Below are positions 22,032 through 30,516 of a DNA stretch of 46,090 nt, piece after piece (position 1 is the first letter of the stretch; each line of letters starts with the position of its first letter). Under the pieces are notes generated by a model that saw nothing but the letters and a program-made list of their open reading frames with translations, did no database searches and was not told the origin of the DNA. The position numbers were made by a program, and so were the translations under genes. The stretch lies in IMG/VR virus record IMGVR_UViG_3300005468_000005, positions 1-46,090 of that record. One strand, given 5' to 3'. This DNA is from a virus.

Positions 22032-24397
22032 TAGGTCACCACCGGCATCCCGAACCGATCCACCAGGGGCGCGACCAGCGCCGTCCATTCATAGTCGTCA
22101 CTACCCATCCCGTGTCCGCGCATCGAGTAATACTCCTTGAGCTTCCCGGTGCTGAGCCACTCGTTGTAGACCCGCCGGATGACGCGGAAGGCGATGTCCT
22201 GGGCCGCCTGGTTCATGTTGTAGTTGAGCAGTCCCTGAATCGCCTGATACTCCAGAAACACCCAATGACTTCCCTTCTGGTAGTCGGGCTGGTTACCCTC
22301 GCTGCCCCCCTGATGGGAGTCGTCAGTCTCTGGGCGCACCCAGGTCCGCTTGCCCATCCGGGGCGAGATTATGAGACCGTTGGGAGAGGCGAAAACAAAC
22401 CCCTGCGGGTAGCTGCTGGCGACCAACTTGAGCAGCTTCAGGGCGCCGGTCGCCCCGGCGGGCTGGTAGAGCCAGACAGCGTGAGGGAAGCCGCCATCCG
22501 TGATGCCGACGGTGGTATCGGTCCTGGTGGTCCCGGCCACCCCTCCGGTGAAGACCGTGTCAATGGGAGCGGTCGCCCCAGGACCATTGATGGAGGGCTG
22601 GATTCCATAGGCGGTCTGGGTTGAGATCTTGACGTTGGGGCCACCGCCCGTAGGCACGATGTAGGTCGGGGAGATGGTGAAGGGGCGAGCGGGCGAGGAC
22701 AGCTCCCAGGGGCCACGATAGAAGAGGAAGTCATTGTTGGTGTCGAGGTCGTCGCGGTAGCGGAGAACGTTGAAGCTGCGGCTGGGGTTGCTGAGCGAGA
22801 GCTGGGTCTGGGTCCCCCCGCCGTTGATGGTCACCCCGTCGATGTTCACGGTGATGGCCCCAGGGTTGAGGTCGGCGGCAAAGGTCTTCTGCGGCCCCAG
22901 CCACTCGACGTGGTTGAAGCGCAGCAGGCGGTTGTTGGGGAAGCCCGAGCCGAACCACATCTCGTAGTCCTGGCGGTCGGCTCCAGTGTACTCCTTGAGT
23001 AACTGCTCCTGCACCATGCGCTGGGCCCGGTAGGCGCTGGGCACCCCCGCAAACAGAGGGCCCGCGATGTTGGCCAGGTTCTTGCCGTAGTAGAAGAAGC
23101 GGAAGATTGAGAACTCGTTGTCGGGGATCGAACTGGCCACCCCTGCGAGCAGGTTGAGCACGGTGTCGCCGGTGCGCTGCCCCGCTGGTCCGATCTGTGC
23201 CACCACCCCATTGCCAAAGATCACCTTGGTCCCGGGAGCCAGGTTGCGATCCAGCCCCGGGGCCTTGAGGTTGACGGTGGGAGAGTATTGGTTGGTGACC
23301 CCGTTGGTGTTGACGGCGTTGCCCACCGAGAGCACGTCCTGGCGGGTGGTGTACTGGTAGAGTCCCTGCTCGTCGTCCCACATCACCAGGTTCATCGTGG
23401 TCTTGAGGTTGTCGCGCAGGGTGGCATAACCCGCCGCCTCGCCGGGAGCCACGATGGCTGCGATCTTGGAGATGGAGTCCAGCATGAGGACGATGTAGGA
23501 ACAGAGATCAGGGCAACAGTAGTTGAGCTTGCCGGGATTGGTGTCACACTGTGGCCCCAGGTTATCTACGTCCCCGGTGGGCCCGTAGAGGGTCTCCAGG
23601 TTGTCCATCCCCGCCTCCTGCGCAGCCTCGAAGGTCGCTGCCAGGAGATCGGCGGCTGATTGTGTGCCACCCCCCATCGCCACTGTACAGCCCCAGGAGT
23701 AAAGATTGCTGGGTAGACCGTAAGTGCTGGTGGTGTCGGCGCGGTTCAAGGACCACCAGGTGTATTCCCGCTTGAGCGCCGGGTACATGTAGGCGAGAAA
23801 GGCATTGTCCTGTGTCTTGAGCCAAACCTGGTAGGTGGCCCAGGCTAGAACCGGCACCTGGCTAGACTTGTTGTAGACGGTGGTGGGCGAGATCGCCCGG
23901 CCCATCATCCCATTGGTCGTCGTTCCACCACTCAACTGCGAGCCAGGCCAGTTCTTGAGCCAGTTCTGAGCTACCAGTCCCAGGCCCAGGCTGGCAGCGG
24001 CAGCGGACAGCCAGCAAGAGTCGTGCAGGAACTGGGAGTCGGTCACCCCACCCACTCCTCCGGGCCGGAAGTCGGCGCCGGGATAGACGTAGTCGAAGGT
24101 CAGGTTGCCGCTGGCGGTAGCCCGGTTGGAGGTGATGCAACGCTCGATGATGGCCTGCTGGAAGACCGCCGCGGTGGCATAGGAGACGATATAGCCGGTA
24201 TCCACCACGGTGTAGGTGATGTTGTCGGGACTGGTGCTGACGGTGTAGATCCCCGAGGGAACATCGGGCGTAATCTGCCCCTGGGCGCCGCTGCGGCCAA
24301 GGTCGTAGGTGCCCCCGGTCTGGTTGTTGACCAGCCTGACGTAGATCCCCGATCGGGCGTAGACGGTGTTGAGCAGGAAGTCGGTAAAGGCTGGCAT
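22031..24397 (-). CDS. Tail-associated six-hairpin glycosidase (GH63/trehalase-like toroid)
   Basis: 788 residues. The first 70 residues (GIYVRLVNNQTGGTYDLGRS and on) form a small beta domain like a fibre linker. The rest is an alpha,alpha-toroid with TDSQFLHDSCWLSAAAASLG (119-138), then GYATLRDNLKTTMNLVMWDD and WDDEQGLYQYT, the tight turn and strand typical of GH63/GH37-like enzymes, and a final DDYEWTALVAPLVDRF. An inverting hydrolase acting on host surface glycan is likely. Catalytic acids cannot be fixed by eye. Coupled by TGATG to the previous fibre gene. Confidence 0.65.
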   Translation of the reverse strand: MPAFTDFLLNTVYARSGIYVRLVNNQTGGTYDLGRSGAQGQITPDVPSGIYTVSTSPDNITYTVVDTGYIVSYATAAVFQQAIIERCITSNRATASGNLTFDYVYPGADFRPGGVGGVTDSQFLHDSCWLSAAAASLGLGLVAQNWLKNWPGSQLSGGTTTNGMMGRAISPTTVYNKSSQVPVLAWATYQVWLKTQDNAFLAYMYPALKREYTWWSLNRADTTSTYGLPSNLYSWGCTVAMGGGTQSAADLLAATFEAAQEAGMDNLETLYGPTGDVDNLGPQCDTNPGKLNYCCPDLCSYIVLMLDSISKIAAIVAPGEAAGYATLRDNLKTTMNLVMWDDEQGLYQYTTRQDVLSVGNAVNTNGVTNQYSPTVNLKAPGLDRNLAPGTKVIFGNGVVAQIGPAGQRTGDTVLNLLAGVASSIPDNEFSIFRFFYYGKNLANIAGPLFAGVPSAYRAQRMVQEQLLKEYTGADRQDYEMWFGSGFPNNRLLRFNHVEWLGPQKTFAADLNPGAITVNIDGVTINGGGTQTQLSLSNPSRSFNVLRYRDDLDTNNDFLFYRGPWELSSPARPFTISPTYIVPTGGGPNVKISTQTAYGIQPSINGPGATAPIDTVFTGGVAGTTRTDTTVGITDGGFPHAVWLYQPAGATGALKLLKLVASSYPQGFVFASPNGLIISPRMGKRTWVRPETDDSHQGGSEGNQPDYQKGSHWVFLEYQAIQGLLNYNMNQAAQDIAFRVIRRVYNEWLSTGKLKEYYSMRGHGMGSDDYEWTALVAPLVDRFGMPVVT

Positions 24398-25191
24398 CAG
24401 GCGGCCGTCAGAGTTCCCAGCACTTGGACCTGGGCGATGATGCCACCAATGGCGGTTGAGCTGATCTGGAATTCATAGACCCCTCCCTTGGGAAAGTAGT
24501 GGGTAAAGTCCAAGTCGTCAATGTCGGTCCCGGCATAGGGCGGCGGGGTCTGACCGGCGCGCGGGAATACCTCGGGCCCAGGCGGGGTGACTCCAGGCCC
24601 AGCTAGATAGATGTGGGCGCCCGTGGCCTGTCCGGTATTACCTAAAGCCGTGGCGGGACTAAGGGTGATCGCGCCGCCCGCTATAGAGTGAGTATGGGAA
24701 GCCTCGCCAGAGGAGGTGCCGGTGACGGCGTGAACATGGGCCGCGCCGTTCTGATTGGTGATAAAGGTGCCTGCCGGGGCGGCGGGTAAAATGCCAACGC
24801 CACCGCCACCGCCATCGTTGATCTGCTTGCCCGTAGTCCCAATGCCGACATCACCGCCTTGGGTCACAGCCCAGTCGTGGTTGTGGTTGGCGCTGGCAGC
24901 GCTGGAGTTGTAGTTCTCGGAGTGGTTGTGGTTGGTGCCAGCACCTGTGTTGCCTGCGGCGATGGTCCCAGCCTGGGCCACGAAGACGGCGGGGAGCATC
25001 GAGAATGACAGCCGCACCCGCCGGATGATGTCGATGTTGCCAACCGGGATACTGAAGCGCAGGCGGTAAGGGTTATTGGAGTCCACCAACTGGTAGCCGG
25101 CGTAGGCGTCGAAGAGGATGGCGGTGGTGAGGGTGCGGGCGTCGAGTTGCCCCCCGGTGGCATCGCCGGTGATGTTGATGGGCTTGGTCAT
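24397..25191 (-). CDS. Tail-fibre protein with HxH motifs
   Basis: 264 residues. An N-terminal sandwich (SIPVGNIDIIRRVRLSFSML) is followed by Gly/Asn-rich repeats with NHNHSENYN, NHNHDWAV, HVH and HTH. Interleaved HxH motifs coordinate metal in trimeric phage fibres such as T4 gp12. C-terminal YPF-rich strand. It directly follows the nozzle-like gene without a gap, fitting a fibre or spike. Confidence 0.65.
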   Translation of the reverse strand: MTKPINITGDATGGQLDARTLTTAILFDAYAGYQLVDSNNPYRLRFSIPVGNIDIIRRVRLSFSMLPAVFVAQAGTIAAGNTGAGTNHNHSENYNSSAASANHNHDWAVTQGGDVGIGTTGKQINDGGGGGVGILPAAPAGTFITNQNGAAHVHAVTGTSSGEASHTHSIAGGAITLSPATALGNTGQATGAHIYLAGPGVTPPGPEVFPRAGQTPPPYAGTDIDDLDFTHYFPKGGVYEFQISSTAIGGIIAQVQVLGTLTAA

Positions 25192-27144
25192 CTAAACAAT
25201 GCTCTCGCTAAGGGTCAGTTTCACGTGCCACTCCAGGTCGGCAGCCCGTAAAGGGGTGTTCACCTGGCGTTGGGGGGAGTAGGCGGTGGCTTCTAAGTTC
25301 TGAATCTCGGTGGTGTACTGGGTGCCGTCGGGGTGGATCAGGGTCAGAGGGAGGGCGTTCTCCCACGCCTGCGAGAGGAGCAGCTTGAGGTCGCCGCCCA
25401 AGTAGTTCTGGGGGTCGGGGTTGTTGCCCAACACCTGGCGCTTGTTGGTGCAGTCCACGGTGAACTCCCAAGACCACGGCACCGCAATCTCCATCGAGGT
25501 GTAGTAGACGATGGGGGTGGTGCTCTGCGCCGCCCCGGCGGTGAGGGTGATGACGAAGAACATCGAGAAGCCGGTGGTGTGGGTGGGCAGGCTCAAGGTG
25601 GTGGTGACGGTGCCCACGGTGGAATTGGTAACGCTGCCGGTGGGGGTAGCGCTGCTGACCCATTTGGTGGGGTCGGCGTCCACATACGCCTGCAGCTGGA
25701 TGGACTGACCAGCAGTCAAGGGCGAGTGGTGGGCGATAACGCGGCGAAAGAGCTTGCCGATGCCGGGGGTGTTGAAGTCAATCCGCGAGCTGCAGAGCTG
25801 GCCTGAAGGGGCGTAGGCAGGCGTGGGGGTGTACTTGGACTGGTTGGACTGGTACTGCACCTGGCCCACGCCGGCGCTGGGGCTGCCGGGATAGATCACC
25901 GCCCGGCCGATGAAGGCCACCGAGCGCAGCCCGGTGGTGACCACGTCAGTGGCGGCGCCGTTGCCGATGTGGCTAAGGGACTGGTTGAGCACGTCGTAGA
26001 CCCACACATACGGCGCCGAGCTGACGCCCGCGATGGTGGGCGGGTTCTGGGTGAAGCCAATGTACTGGCCACTGGCGGTGGGGCCACCCAGGGTCGAGGC
26101 GGTGGCGGTCTCTGAGGGGATGCCCAGAGTAGCGACGACGTTGAAGCTGCCGCCTGAGATCTGCAGCAGCACGGGGGCGTCGAACTGGGTGGTAGGGGTG
26201 GCGGTGAGGAAGAGGTTGCCGAGGCAGTTGCAGATGCCGTTGCATAAATATCCATTGAGCCGCAGGATCAGCTGCATGTTATTGCCGTCGTGGTACCAGA
26301 CGTTGGAGCCCGGAGAGCCGTTGGAGTCGTTGGTCGCCATGGCCACGCCGCTACCGTACTCGCAGAGGTCCGCGACCGCCAGGTTGAGGGCTGCGGTGGG
26401 CAAGGCGACGTTAGCTAAAGAGCCCATGTCGATGCGCCCGAAGGTGGCGGCACCGCCCACCACGTTCTGGGTCCAATACACAAAGCGGCCACCGGTGCCC
26501 TGGTTGACAGCCCAGATCTGGGTCATGGGGTTGGGGAAGGGAATGGAGCTGCTGGCAGGCGTCACCGTGGTATAGGCGGTAAGATCGGTGGTGTAGCGCA
26601 GGCTGCCGTCGAGGTCGGAGATGAACAAGACCCCGCTATCGGTGTCCATGGCGTTGACGGGGATGGGGGCAGTGAAGGTGCCGGTGGAGTTGTAGATGTT
26701 GCCGCTGGCCTCGTGGAAACTGACGACCACGTCACCGTTGAAGGTCACCGCCTGGATGGTGCCGTCGGCATCCAGGGCGCCCAGGGTGGGGAAGACCTTG
26801 CGGTTGTTGGCGGGGCGGAGGGTGAGGCTGCCGGGGGTGCGGATCTCCAGGTCGGCATCGTAGTACTTGTGGGTCTCCAGCCAGATCTGCTGGAGGCCGC
26901 CGCCGGAAACATCGCCCACCGTCTCTCTTGGCCAGGTGGCGAGGTCGCGGTCGGTGATCTGAGGGCTGGCCTGGATCAACTGGCTTTGGGCCTTGACATC
27001 GGTTTTCTGCACGAATTGGGTGCCGTTGACGAGCATGTAGCCGGCGCTGGTGAGCTCTCCACCAGCGGTGGTGGTGCCCAGGCCGAGGTGGTAGACGGCA
27101 CCGATGTTGGCAGGGTCAACGGTTGCGCCGGCGGGGATGGTCAT
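25192..27144 (-). CDS. Tail nozzle-like structural protein
   Basis: 650 residues rich in beta-strands. Repeated blocks (VLFISDLDGSLRYTTDLTA; RFVYWTQNVVGGAATFGRID; YVWVYDVLNQSLSHIGN) read as propeller blades, and a beta-sandwich end carries EFTVDCTNKRQVLGNNPDP. In short-tailed phages the nozzle (T7 gp12-like) is a propeller protein between adaptor and fibres, which is its position here. Function by analogy. ATGA overlap with the ClpX-like gene. Confidence 0.6.
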   Translation of the reverse strand: MTIPAGATVDPANIGAVYHLGLGTTTAGGELTSAGYMLVNGTQFVQKTDVKAQSQLIQASPQITDRDLATWPRETVGDVSGGGLQQIWLETHKYYDADLEIRTPGSLTLRPANNRKVFPTLGALDADGTIQAVTFNGDVVVSFHEASGNIYNSTGTFTAPIPVNAMDTDSGVLFISDLDGSLRYTTDLTAYTTVTPASSSIPFPNPMTQIWAVNQGTGGRFVYWTQNVVGGAATFGRIDMGSLANVALPTAALNLAVADLCEYGSGVAMATNDSNGSPGSNVWYHDGNNMQLILRLNGYLCNGICNCLGNLFLTATPTTQFDAPVLLQISGGSFNVVATLGIPSETATASTLGGPTASGQYIGFTQNPPTIAGVSSAPYVWVYDVLNQSLSHIGNGAATDVVTTGLRSVAFIGRAVIYPGSPSAGVGQVQYQSNQSKYTPTPAYAPSGQLCSSRIDFNTPGIGKLFRRVIAHHSPLTAGQSIQLQAYVDADPTKWVSSATPTGSVTNSTVGTVTTTLSLPTHTTGFSMFFVITLTAGAAQSTTPIVYYTSMEIAVPWSWEFTVDCTNKRQVLGNNPDPQNYLGGDLKLLLSQAWENALPLTLIHPDGTQYTTEIQNLEATAYSPQRQVNTPLRAADLEWHVKLTLSESIV

Positions 27145-28247
27145 GGCTGCAGCAGCACCGGGTCTTCAGACATCGCCCGGGGGACATCGAGGACGACCTT
27201 GCCCGACCCCTTCTTACTGGCCTGGTAGAGGGCCTTGGAGAACTTGCGCGAGAAGACGTGCTCCAGGCCACGGGCGCCGGTTCCCCGCTGTAGAGCCTTG
27301 TCGGCCAGCGTCCGAAGCCCCTCCTCAGAGTAGACCAGCTTGACCCCACAGGCTTGGAAGCGGCCCACGTACTCGTCCAGTAGGCCCCCCTCCTCCATCA
27401 GGATGACGGCCAAATGGTCAGGGCGCAGGGGCTTGAACATGATGTGGTGGGGGAGGCGGCCGGCCAGCTCGGGGAGGAGGCCATAGCGCACAAAGTCGGC
27501 GGGCTCGGACTGATCCCACGCCTCGGGCTGGGTGGTCATGTCGCGCTGCAGGCGCTTGCCGATGATCTTCTCCAGGCCGACAAAGGCGCCGGCACAGATG
27601 ATGAGCACCTTGGTGGTATCAAAGGCCAGCCCGATTTCGTCCTCATCGTCGGTGACATAGGTGTGGCCACCCTCGATCATCTTCAGAAGCTCCCCCTGCA
27701 GCGCCTTGCCAGGGTTGCGCCCAAGCGCATCCGAGGCTTGCTGCATCCACTTGTCGAACTCGTCCAGGAGCACCACCCCGGACTGCGCCTTCTCAATCGC
27801 AGGGTCGAGGATGCGGCGGTCGATCTTGAGGATGTTGGTGGGGTCGTCGCTCTGGATCAGGTTGTAGATCTCCTTGCCGTACTTGGCTTCCAGGTCCTCC
27901 TCCTCCATCATGATCGCGGCTTCGATCAGGGGCAGAAAGATCTGTGAGAGGTCGGGGCCAACGTAGCCCTTGTCGGTGTACTGGGTGGCGTTGCACTCGG
28001 CAAAGGGGAGGCCGCACTTCTCGGCCATGATGCGGATGGTCATGGTCTTGCCGGTGCCGGTGCGGCCGGCGCAAAGCGCGCCTGAAGACCGGGGCAGTTC
28101 ACCTCTGGCCACCCTGGTCTGGCGCTCCAAAAGGACCGCGATTGCTTCCTTGGCGTCCCGTTGCCCGATCACCCGGTCGGCGCCCTCGTAGAGGGCGGCG
28201 GCGGTGGGAGCCGGGCTAACCCCGAGGGCCGTAGTGGTTAAGGTCAT
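27141..28247 (-). CDS. ClpX-like AAA+ unfoldase
   Basis: 368 residues. Walker A GRTGTGKT 61-68, pore loop TDKGYVGPDL 91-100 (ClpX/HslU GYVG), Walker B VVLLDEFDKW 158-167, FDTTKVLIICAGAFVGLEKI as in ClpX, GLLPELAGRLP 256-266, and sensor-2 GTGARGLEH 322-330. It lacks the N-terminal zinc domain of ClpX. The segment that holds the ClpP-binding IGF loop (KRLQRDMTTQPEAW) has no IGF, so it should not dock ClpP. An insertion about 112-150 is not in ClpX. It lies between adaptor and nozzle genes, so it may remodel virion proteins or host factors. Confidence 0.85.
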   Translation of the reverse strand: MTLTTTALGVSPAPTAAALYEGADRVIGQRDAKEAIAVLLERQTRVARGELPRSSGALCAGRTGTGKTMTIRIMAEKCGLPFAECNATQYTDKGYVGPDLSQIFLPLIEAAIMMEEEDLEAKYGKEIYNLIQSDDPTNILKIDRRILDPAIEKAQSGVVLLDEFDKWMQQASDALGRNPGKALQGELLKMIEGGHTYVTDDEDEIGLAFDTTKVLIICAGAFVGLEKIIGKRLQRDMTTQPEAWDQSEPADFVRYGLLPELAGRLPHHIMFKPLRPDHLAVILMEEGGLLDEYVGRFQACGVKLVYSEEGLRTLADKALQRGTGARGLEHVFSRKFSKALYQASKKGSGKVVLDVPRAMSEDPVLLQP

Positions 28248-29172
28248 AACTGGTAACCCCCCGCTTCTTGAAGCCGGGGCCGTAGGTACGGGAGAGCAAG
28301 GTCAGGGCTTCGTTGAAGCGGCGCTCGAAGTCCTTGGCGGTGTTGAGCATCATCATCGGCGCCGTCCCCCCCTCCTGGGTCACGGGCACAGTGGTATCCT
28401 CACGATCGCGCACCGCCTCCTGCTTCGCCAGCAAGGTGGAGCAGGCATACCAGACTGGTAGGTGGTATAGCTGGGGTTCGAGATCTCCAAGGTTGAGGTA
28501 CGGGCCCCAGCCGCTTATCCGAAGCCGGGCCACGGGGCTGTAGCGCTGGGAGTGGGGAATCGAGATCTTGTCCAGCCCCACCCGCTTCCAAGCCGTCAGC
28601 GGCCGGTAAGGCTCAGTGGGGATGTCGGGGTCGATCACGCTGATGGCGACGATGGCGCTGCGGGGATCGCTGAAATAGCTCGGCAGGGTGTAGTCCCAGA
28701 CGTTGACCTGGATCTGGATGGTGTTGTCAACGTAGGTCTTGCCGACCTTGGGGAACATCATCCGTAGGCCCGCGTAGAGCGCGGTGAGGATGGCCTGGTC
28801 AGACCAGTGGACGAAGGGGTAGCTGAAGACGATGGGGACCGTGCCCGGGGCGGTGGGGAAGAACCACTCGCCGGTGTTGTAGTTGACGTAGAACTGACCG
28901 GTAGCGGGGGGGTAGGTGGCAGAGAGCGTCTGGGCCACGCCGTTGACAGTGCAGGCGGGGACGTAGGGAGCCACACCGCCGTCGTAGAGCGGCTTCTGGG
29001 GCATGATGAAGGGGCCGCCCCCCGCACCCACCACGCCGTTGACGCTGTCGCCAGTCCTGGAGGCGCCGGTGAGCTGGGGGTAATCGCGCAGGGCGTCGCG
29101 CACGTCGGCGATCCAGTTGGCGTCCTGGAGCCCGGTCTCAGCCCCCAGTTTGGCCCCTGGTATGGCTGGCAT
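28216..29172 (-). CDS. Head-tail adaptor-like protein
   Basis: 318 residues from ATG 29172 (SD AGGAAG). Long helix (ANWIADVRDALRDYP), a beta region (GQFYVNYNTGEWFFPTAPGT), then ILTALYAGLRMMF and LYHLPVWYACSTLLAKQEAV. A mixed helix-strand adaptor next to a nozzle-like gene would be gp11-like in short-tailed phages. Ends 32 bp inside the ClpX-like gene. Confidence 0.55.
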   Translation of the reverse strand: MPAIPGAKLGAETGLQDANWIADVRDALRDYPQLTGASRTGDSVNGVVGAGGGPFIMPQKPLYDGGVAPYVPACTVNGVAQTLSATYPPATGQFYVNYNTGEWFFPTAPGTVPIVFSYPFVHWSDQAILTALYAGLRMMFPKVGKTYVDNTIQIQVNVWDYTLPSYFSDPRSAIVAISVIDPDIPTEPYRPLTAWKRVGLDKISIPHSQRYSPVARLRISGWGPYLNLGDLEPQLYHLPVWYACSTLLAKQEAVRDREDTTVPVTQEGGTAPMMMLNTAKDFERRFNEALTLLSRTYGPGFKKRGVTSYDLNHYGPRG

Positions 29173-29319
29173 CTACTGCTTCCTAGCCAGGGGCAAGGGC
29201 GTGGCCGTAGCCTGGGAGTCCGTGGTCTTCTTGGCCACGGGGAGGGGTTTGCTCTGGACTCTGGCAGCACCCTGAAGCCGCGCCAGCGGCAGCGGGGTGG
29301 CGGTGGCTTGAACTGTCAT
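29173..29319 (-). CDS. 48-residue protein with internal duplication
   Basis: ATG 29319 with AGGAGG upstream. The sequence contains QATATPLPLAR twice (after residue 3 and near residue 35) separated by GAARVQSKPLPVAKKTTDS. It is basic, Pro-rich and likely extended. It follows the terminator hairpin and precedes the adaptor gene by one base. Confidence 0.6.
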   Translation of the reverse strand: MTVQATATPLPLARLQGAARVQSKPLPVAKKTTDSQATATPLPLARKQ

Positions 29320-29324
29320 CTACC

Positions 29325-29361
29325 TCCTAAAAGAAACGGGGCGGACCTTTCAGTCCGCCCC
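29325..29361 (-). terminator. Minus-strand intrinsic terminator inside the late unit
   Basis: GGGGCGGAC (38-46 of 293xx) pairs with GTCCGCCCC (29353-29361), 9 bp and a 6-nt loop; read leftward it is followed by GTTTCTTTT. It sits between a short Arg-rich ORF and the SD of the next gene, so it would reduce downstream expression or act as an attenuator. Confidence 0.65.
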
Positions 29362-29369
29362 TTCTGCGC

Positions 29370-29402
29370 TTAGTGGCGCCGCTTACGACCGCGACGGAAC
29401 AT
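29370..29402 (-). CDS. 10-residue Arg-rich leader peptide candidate
   Basis: ATG 29402 follows AAGGAG and encodes MFRRGRKRRH then TAA. Half of the residues are Arg. Nine bases later the terminator hairpin begins. Leader peptide plus terminator is the layout of translational attenuation. Confidence 0.4.
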   Translation of the reverse strand: MFRRGRKRRH

Positions 29403-29413
29403 GCTCGTTCTCC

Positions 29414-29482
29414 TTATGACGCCCCCGGGTCGGAGAGCGTGTCACCCAACCCCTGGCGTTTTTGAGGCTCCCGCATTGACAC
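29414..29482 (-). CDS. Very short ORF between late genes
   Basis: From GTG 29482 (or ATG 29476) an open frame encodes about 20-22 residues (MREPQKRQGLGDTLSDPGAS). It has no clear SD and fills the space between the 63-residue gene and the leader peptide. It may be accidental. Confidence 0.25.
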   Translation of the reverse strand: MSMREPQKRQGLGDTLSDPGAS

Positions 29483-29504
29483 GGGAACCAGCGACCAGTG
29501 CCGC

Positions 29505-29696
29505 CTATCTCTTCTTCCGCTTGAGTCCTGATGCACTTGGTTTGGGCCGCGAGGTGTTGAGCCCGGCGGTAATGGGGGTCCGGTTCTGGACGTGGGAGCC
29601 GGCGCCGTTTTCGGTGTTCTGGTCGCGGCGCCAGGAGTACTGCTTGCCCCGGCCTTCCACGTAGTCGGTGCCGGTCTGGGTGTGGAAGATGGTCAC
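29505..29696 (-). CDS. Small basic late protein
   Basis: 63 residues, GTG start in GTGA overlap. Polar sequence (TIFHTQTGTDYVEGRGKQYS) and a basic end (SRPKPSASGLKRKKR), no core. Function unknown; probably a minor virion or assembly factor. Confidence 0.5.
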   Translation of the reverse strand: MTIFHTQTGTDYVEGRGKQYSWRRDQNTENGAGSHVQNRTPITAGLNTSRPKPSASGLKRKKR

Positions 29697-29887
29697 TTCC
29701 GCCTGCGCCCCTTGGCCTTGCCCTTGCCCCGGCCCTTGTGCCGTCCCCGGCCCTTCTTGGCGGCAGCGGCCAGCAGCATCATGGTCATGGGGTCAGGACC
29801 GGAGGCGCCGCCCCCGCCCGGCGGCGGCCCTCCGGCTGGCCCGCCACCAGGCGGTGGACCCCCGCCCATCTGGCTGGGATCTATCAA
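29693..29887 (-). CDS. Low-complexity basic protein
   Basis: 64 residues from TTG 29887, which overlaps the HNH stop and has AAGGAGG 8 nt upstream. Gly/Pro runs (GGGPPPGGGPAGG), a short Met/Ala helix, then an all-basic tail (KKGRGRHKGRGKGKAKGRRR) that could bind DNA or RNA. A start at 29962 would lie within the HNH gene. Confidence 0.5.
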   Translation of the reverse strand: MIDPSQMGGGPPPGGGPAGGPPPGGGGASGPDPMTMMLLAAAAKKGRGRHKGRGKGKAKGRRRK

Positions 29888-30327
29888 AGTGCGGCCCTCC
29901 TTTTTCTGTAGGCCGCCGTCGCAGCGTTTCTGCATTTCCGGCATCCGCGCTGGCCGTGCCACATATGGGTGTTGGCTTCATCGAAGAGGTGCCCCTTCAC
30001 GCAGGTGTCTTTGGCCGCATTTCGTGCAGCAAAAGAGATCCCACGCAAGACGTTCTCCCGCTGAGTAACCGCCTCTAGGTGGCTGGGATTGACACAGCCT
30101 TTGTTGCCGCAGGTGTGATGTACGACCAACCCGGCGGGGATGCCTCCATGAACGAGGGAATACATGGCTCGATGGGCACCTCGGATCTTCTTCCCAGCAA
30201 CAGTCACCATGACCACGCCGTATCCATCTGGGTCTCGGAAGCCGGTCCATTCCCAGCATTGCTCCGAGGCCCGGATCTTGGCCGCGAATTGCGGTTTCAC
30301 CGCCGCAACTGCAGCTATGTCAACCAT
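29884..30327 (-). CDS. HNH homing endonuclease
   Basis: 147 residues from ATG 30327. WEWTGFRDPDGYGV, then a core LVVHHTCGNKGCVNPSHLEA with the paired His and Asn-x-x-His of the HNH nuclease, and a second Cys-rich end (CVKGHLFDEANTHMWHG, CRKC). A typical freestanding mobile nuclease inserted in a phage late unit. Confidence 0.85.
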   Translation of the reverse strand: MVDIAAVAAVKPQFAAKIRASEQCWEWTGFRDPDGYGVVMVTVAGKKIRGAHRAMYSLVHGGIPAGLVVHHTCGNKGCVNPSHLEAVTQRENVLRGISFAARNAAKDTCVKGHLFDEANTHMWHGQRGCRKCRNAATAAYRKRRAAL

Positions 30328-30328
30328 C

Positions 30329-30511
30329 TCAGCCCCGCCTGCGAGCCGGGCGCCGCCTGGCGGACAGACGCCTACCAATCGAGGTTGGGGTCAGCTTGCG
30401 GACAGAAGAGAGCATTGTGGGCTCGCCTACGGGCGATGCCGGTCCCCCCTTGAGGGTTGACGGCGCCCGCATTATGGGGTTCGAGGTGCCGCCGCCGAGC
30501 GTCCAGCCCAT
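30329..30511 (-). CDS. Small basic hypothetical protein
   Basis: 60 residues from ATG 30511 (SD GGAGG 12 nt upstream), ending TGAGATG at the HNH start. Gly/Ser-rich start, then a strongly Arg-rich end (SIGRRLSARRRPARRRG). No family recognised. Confidence 0.5.
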   Translation of the reverse strand: MGWTLGGGTSNPIMRAPSTLKGGPASPVGEPTMLSSVRKLTPTSIGRRLSARRRPARRRG

Positions 30512-30516
30512 GGCCG

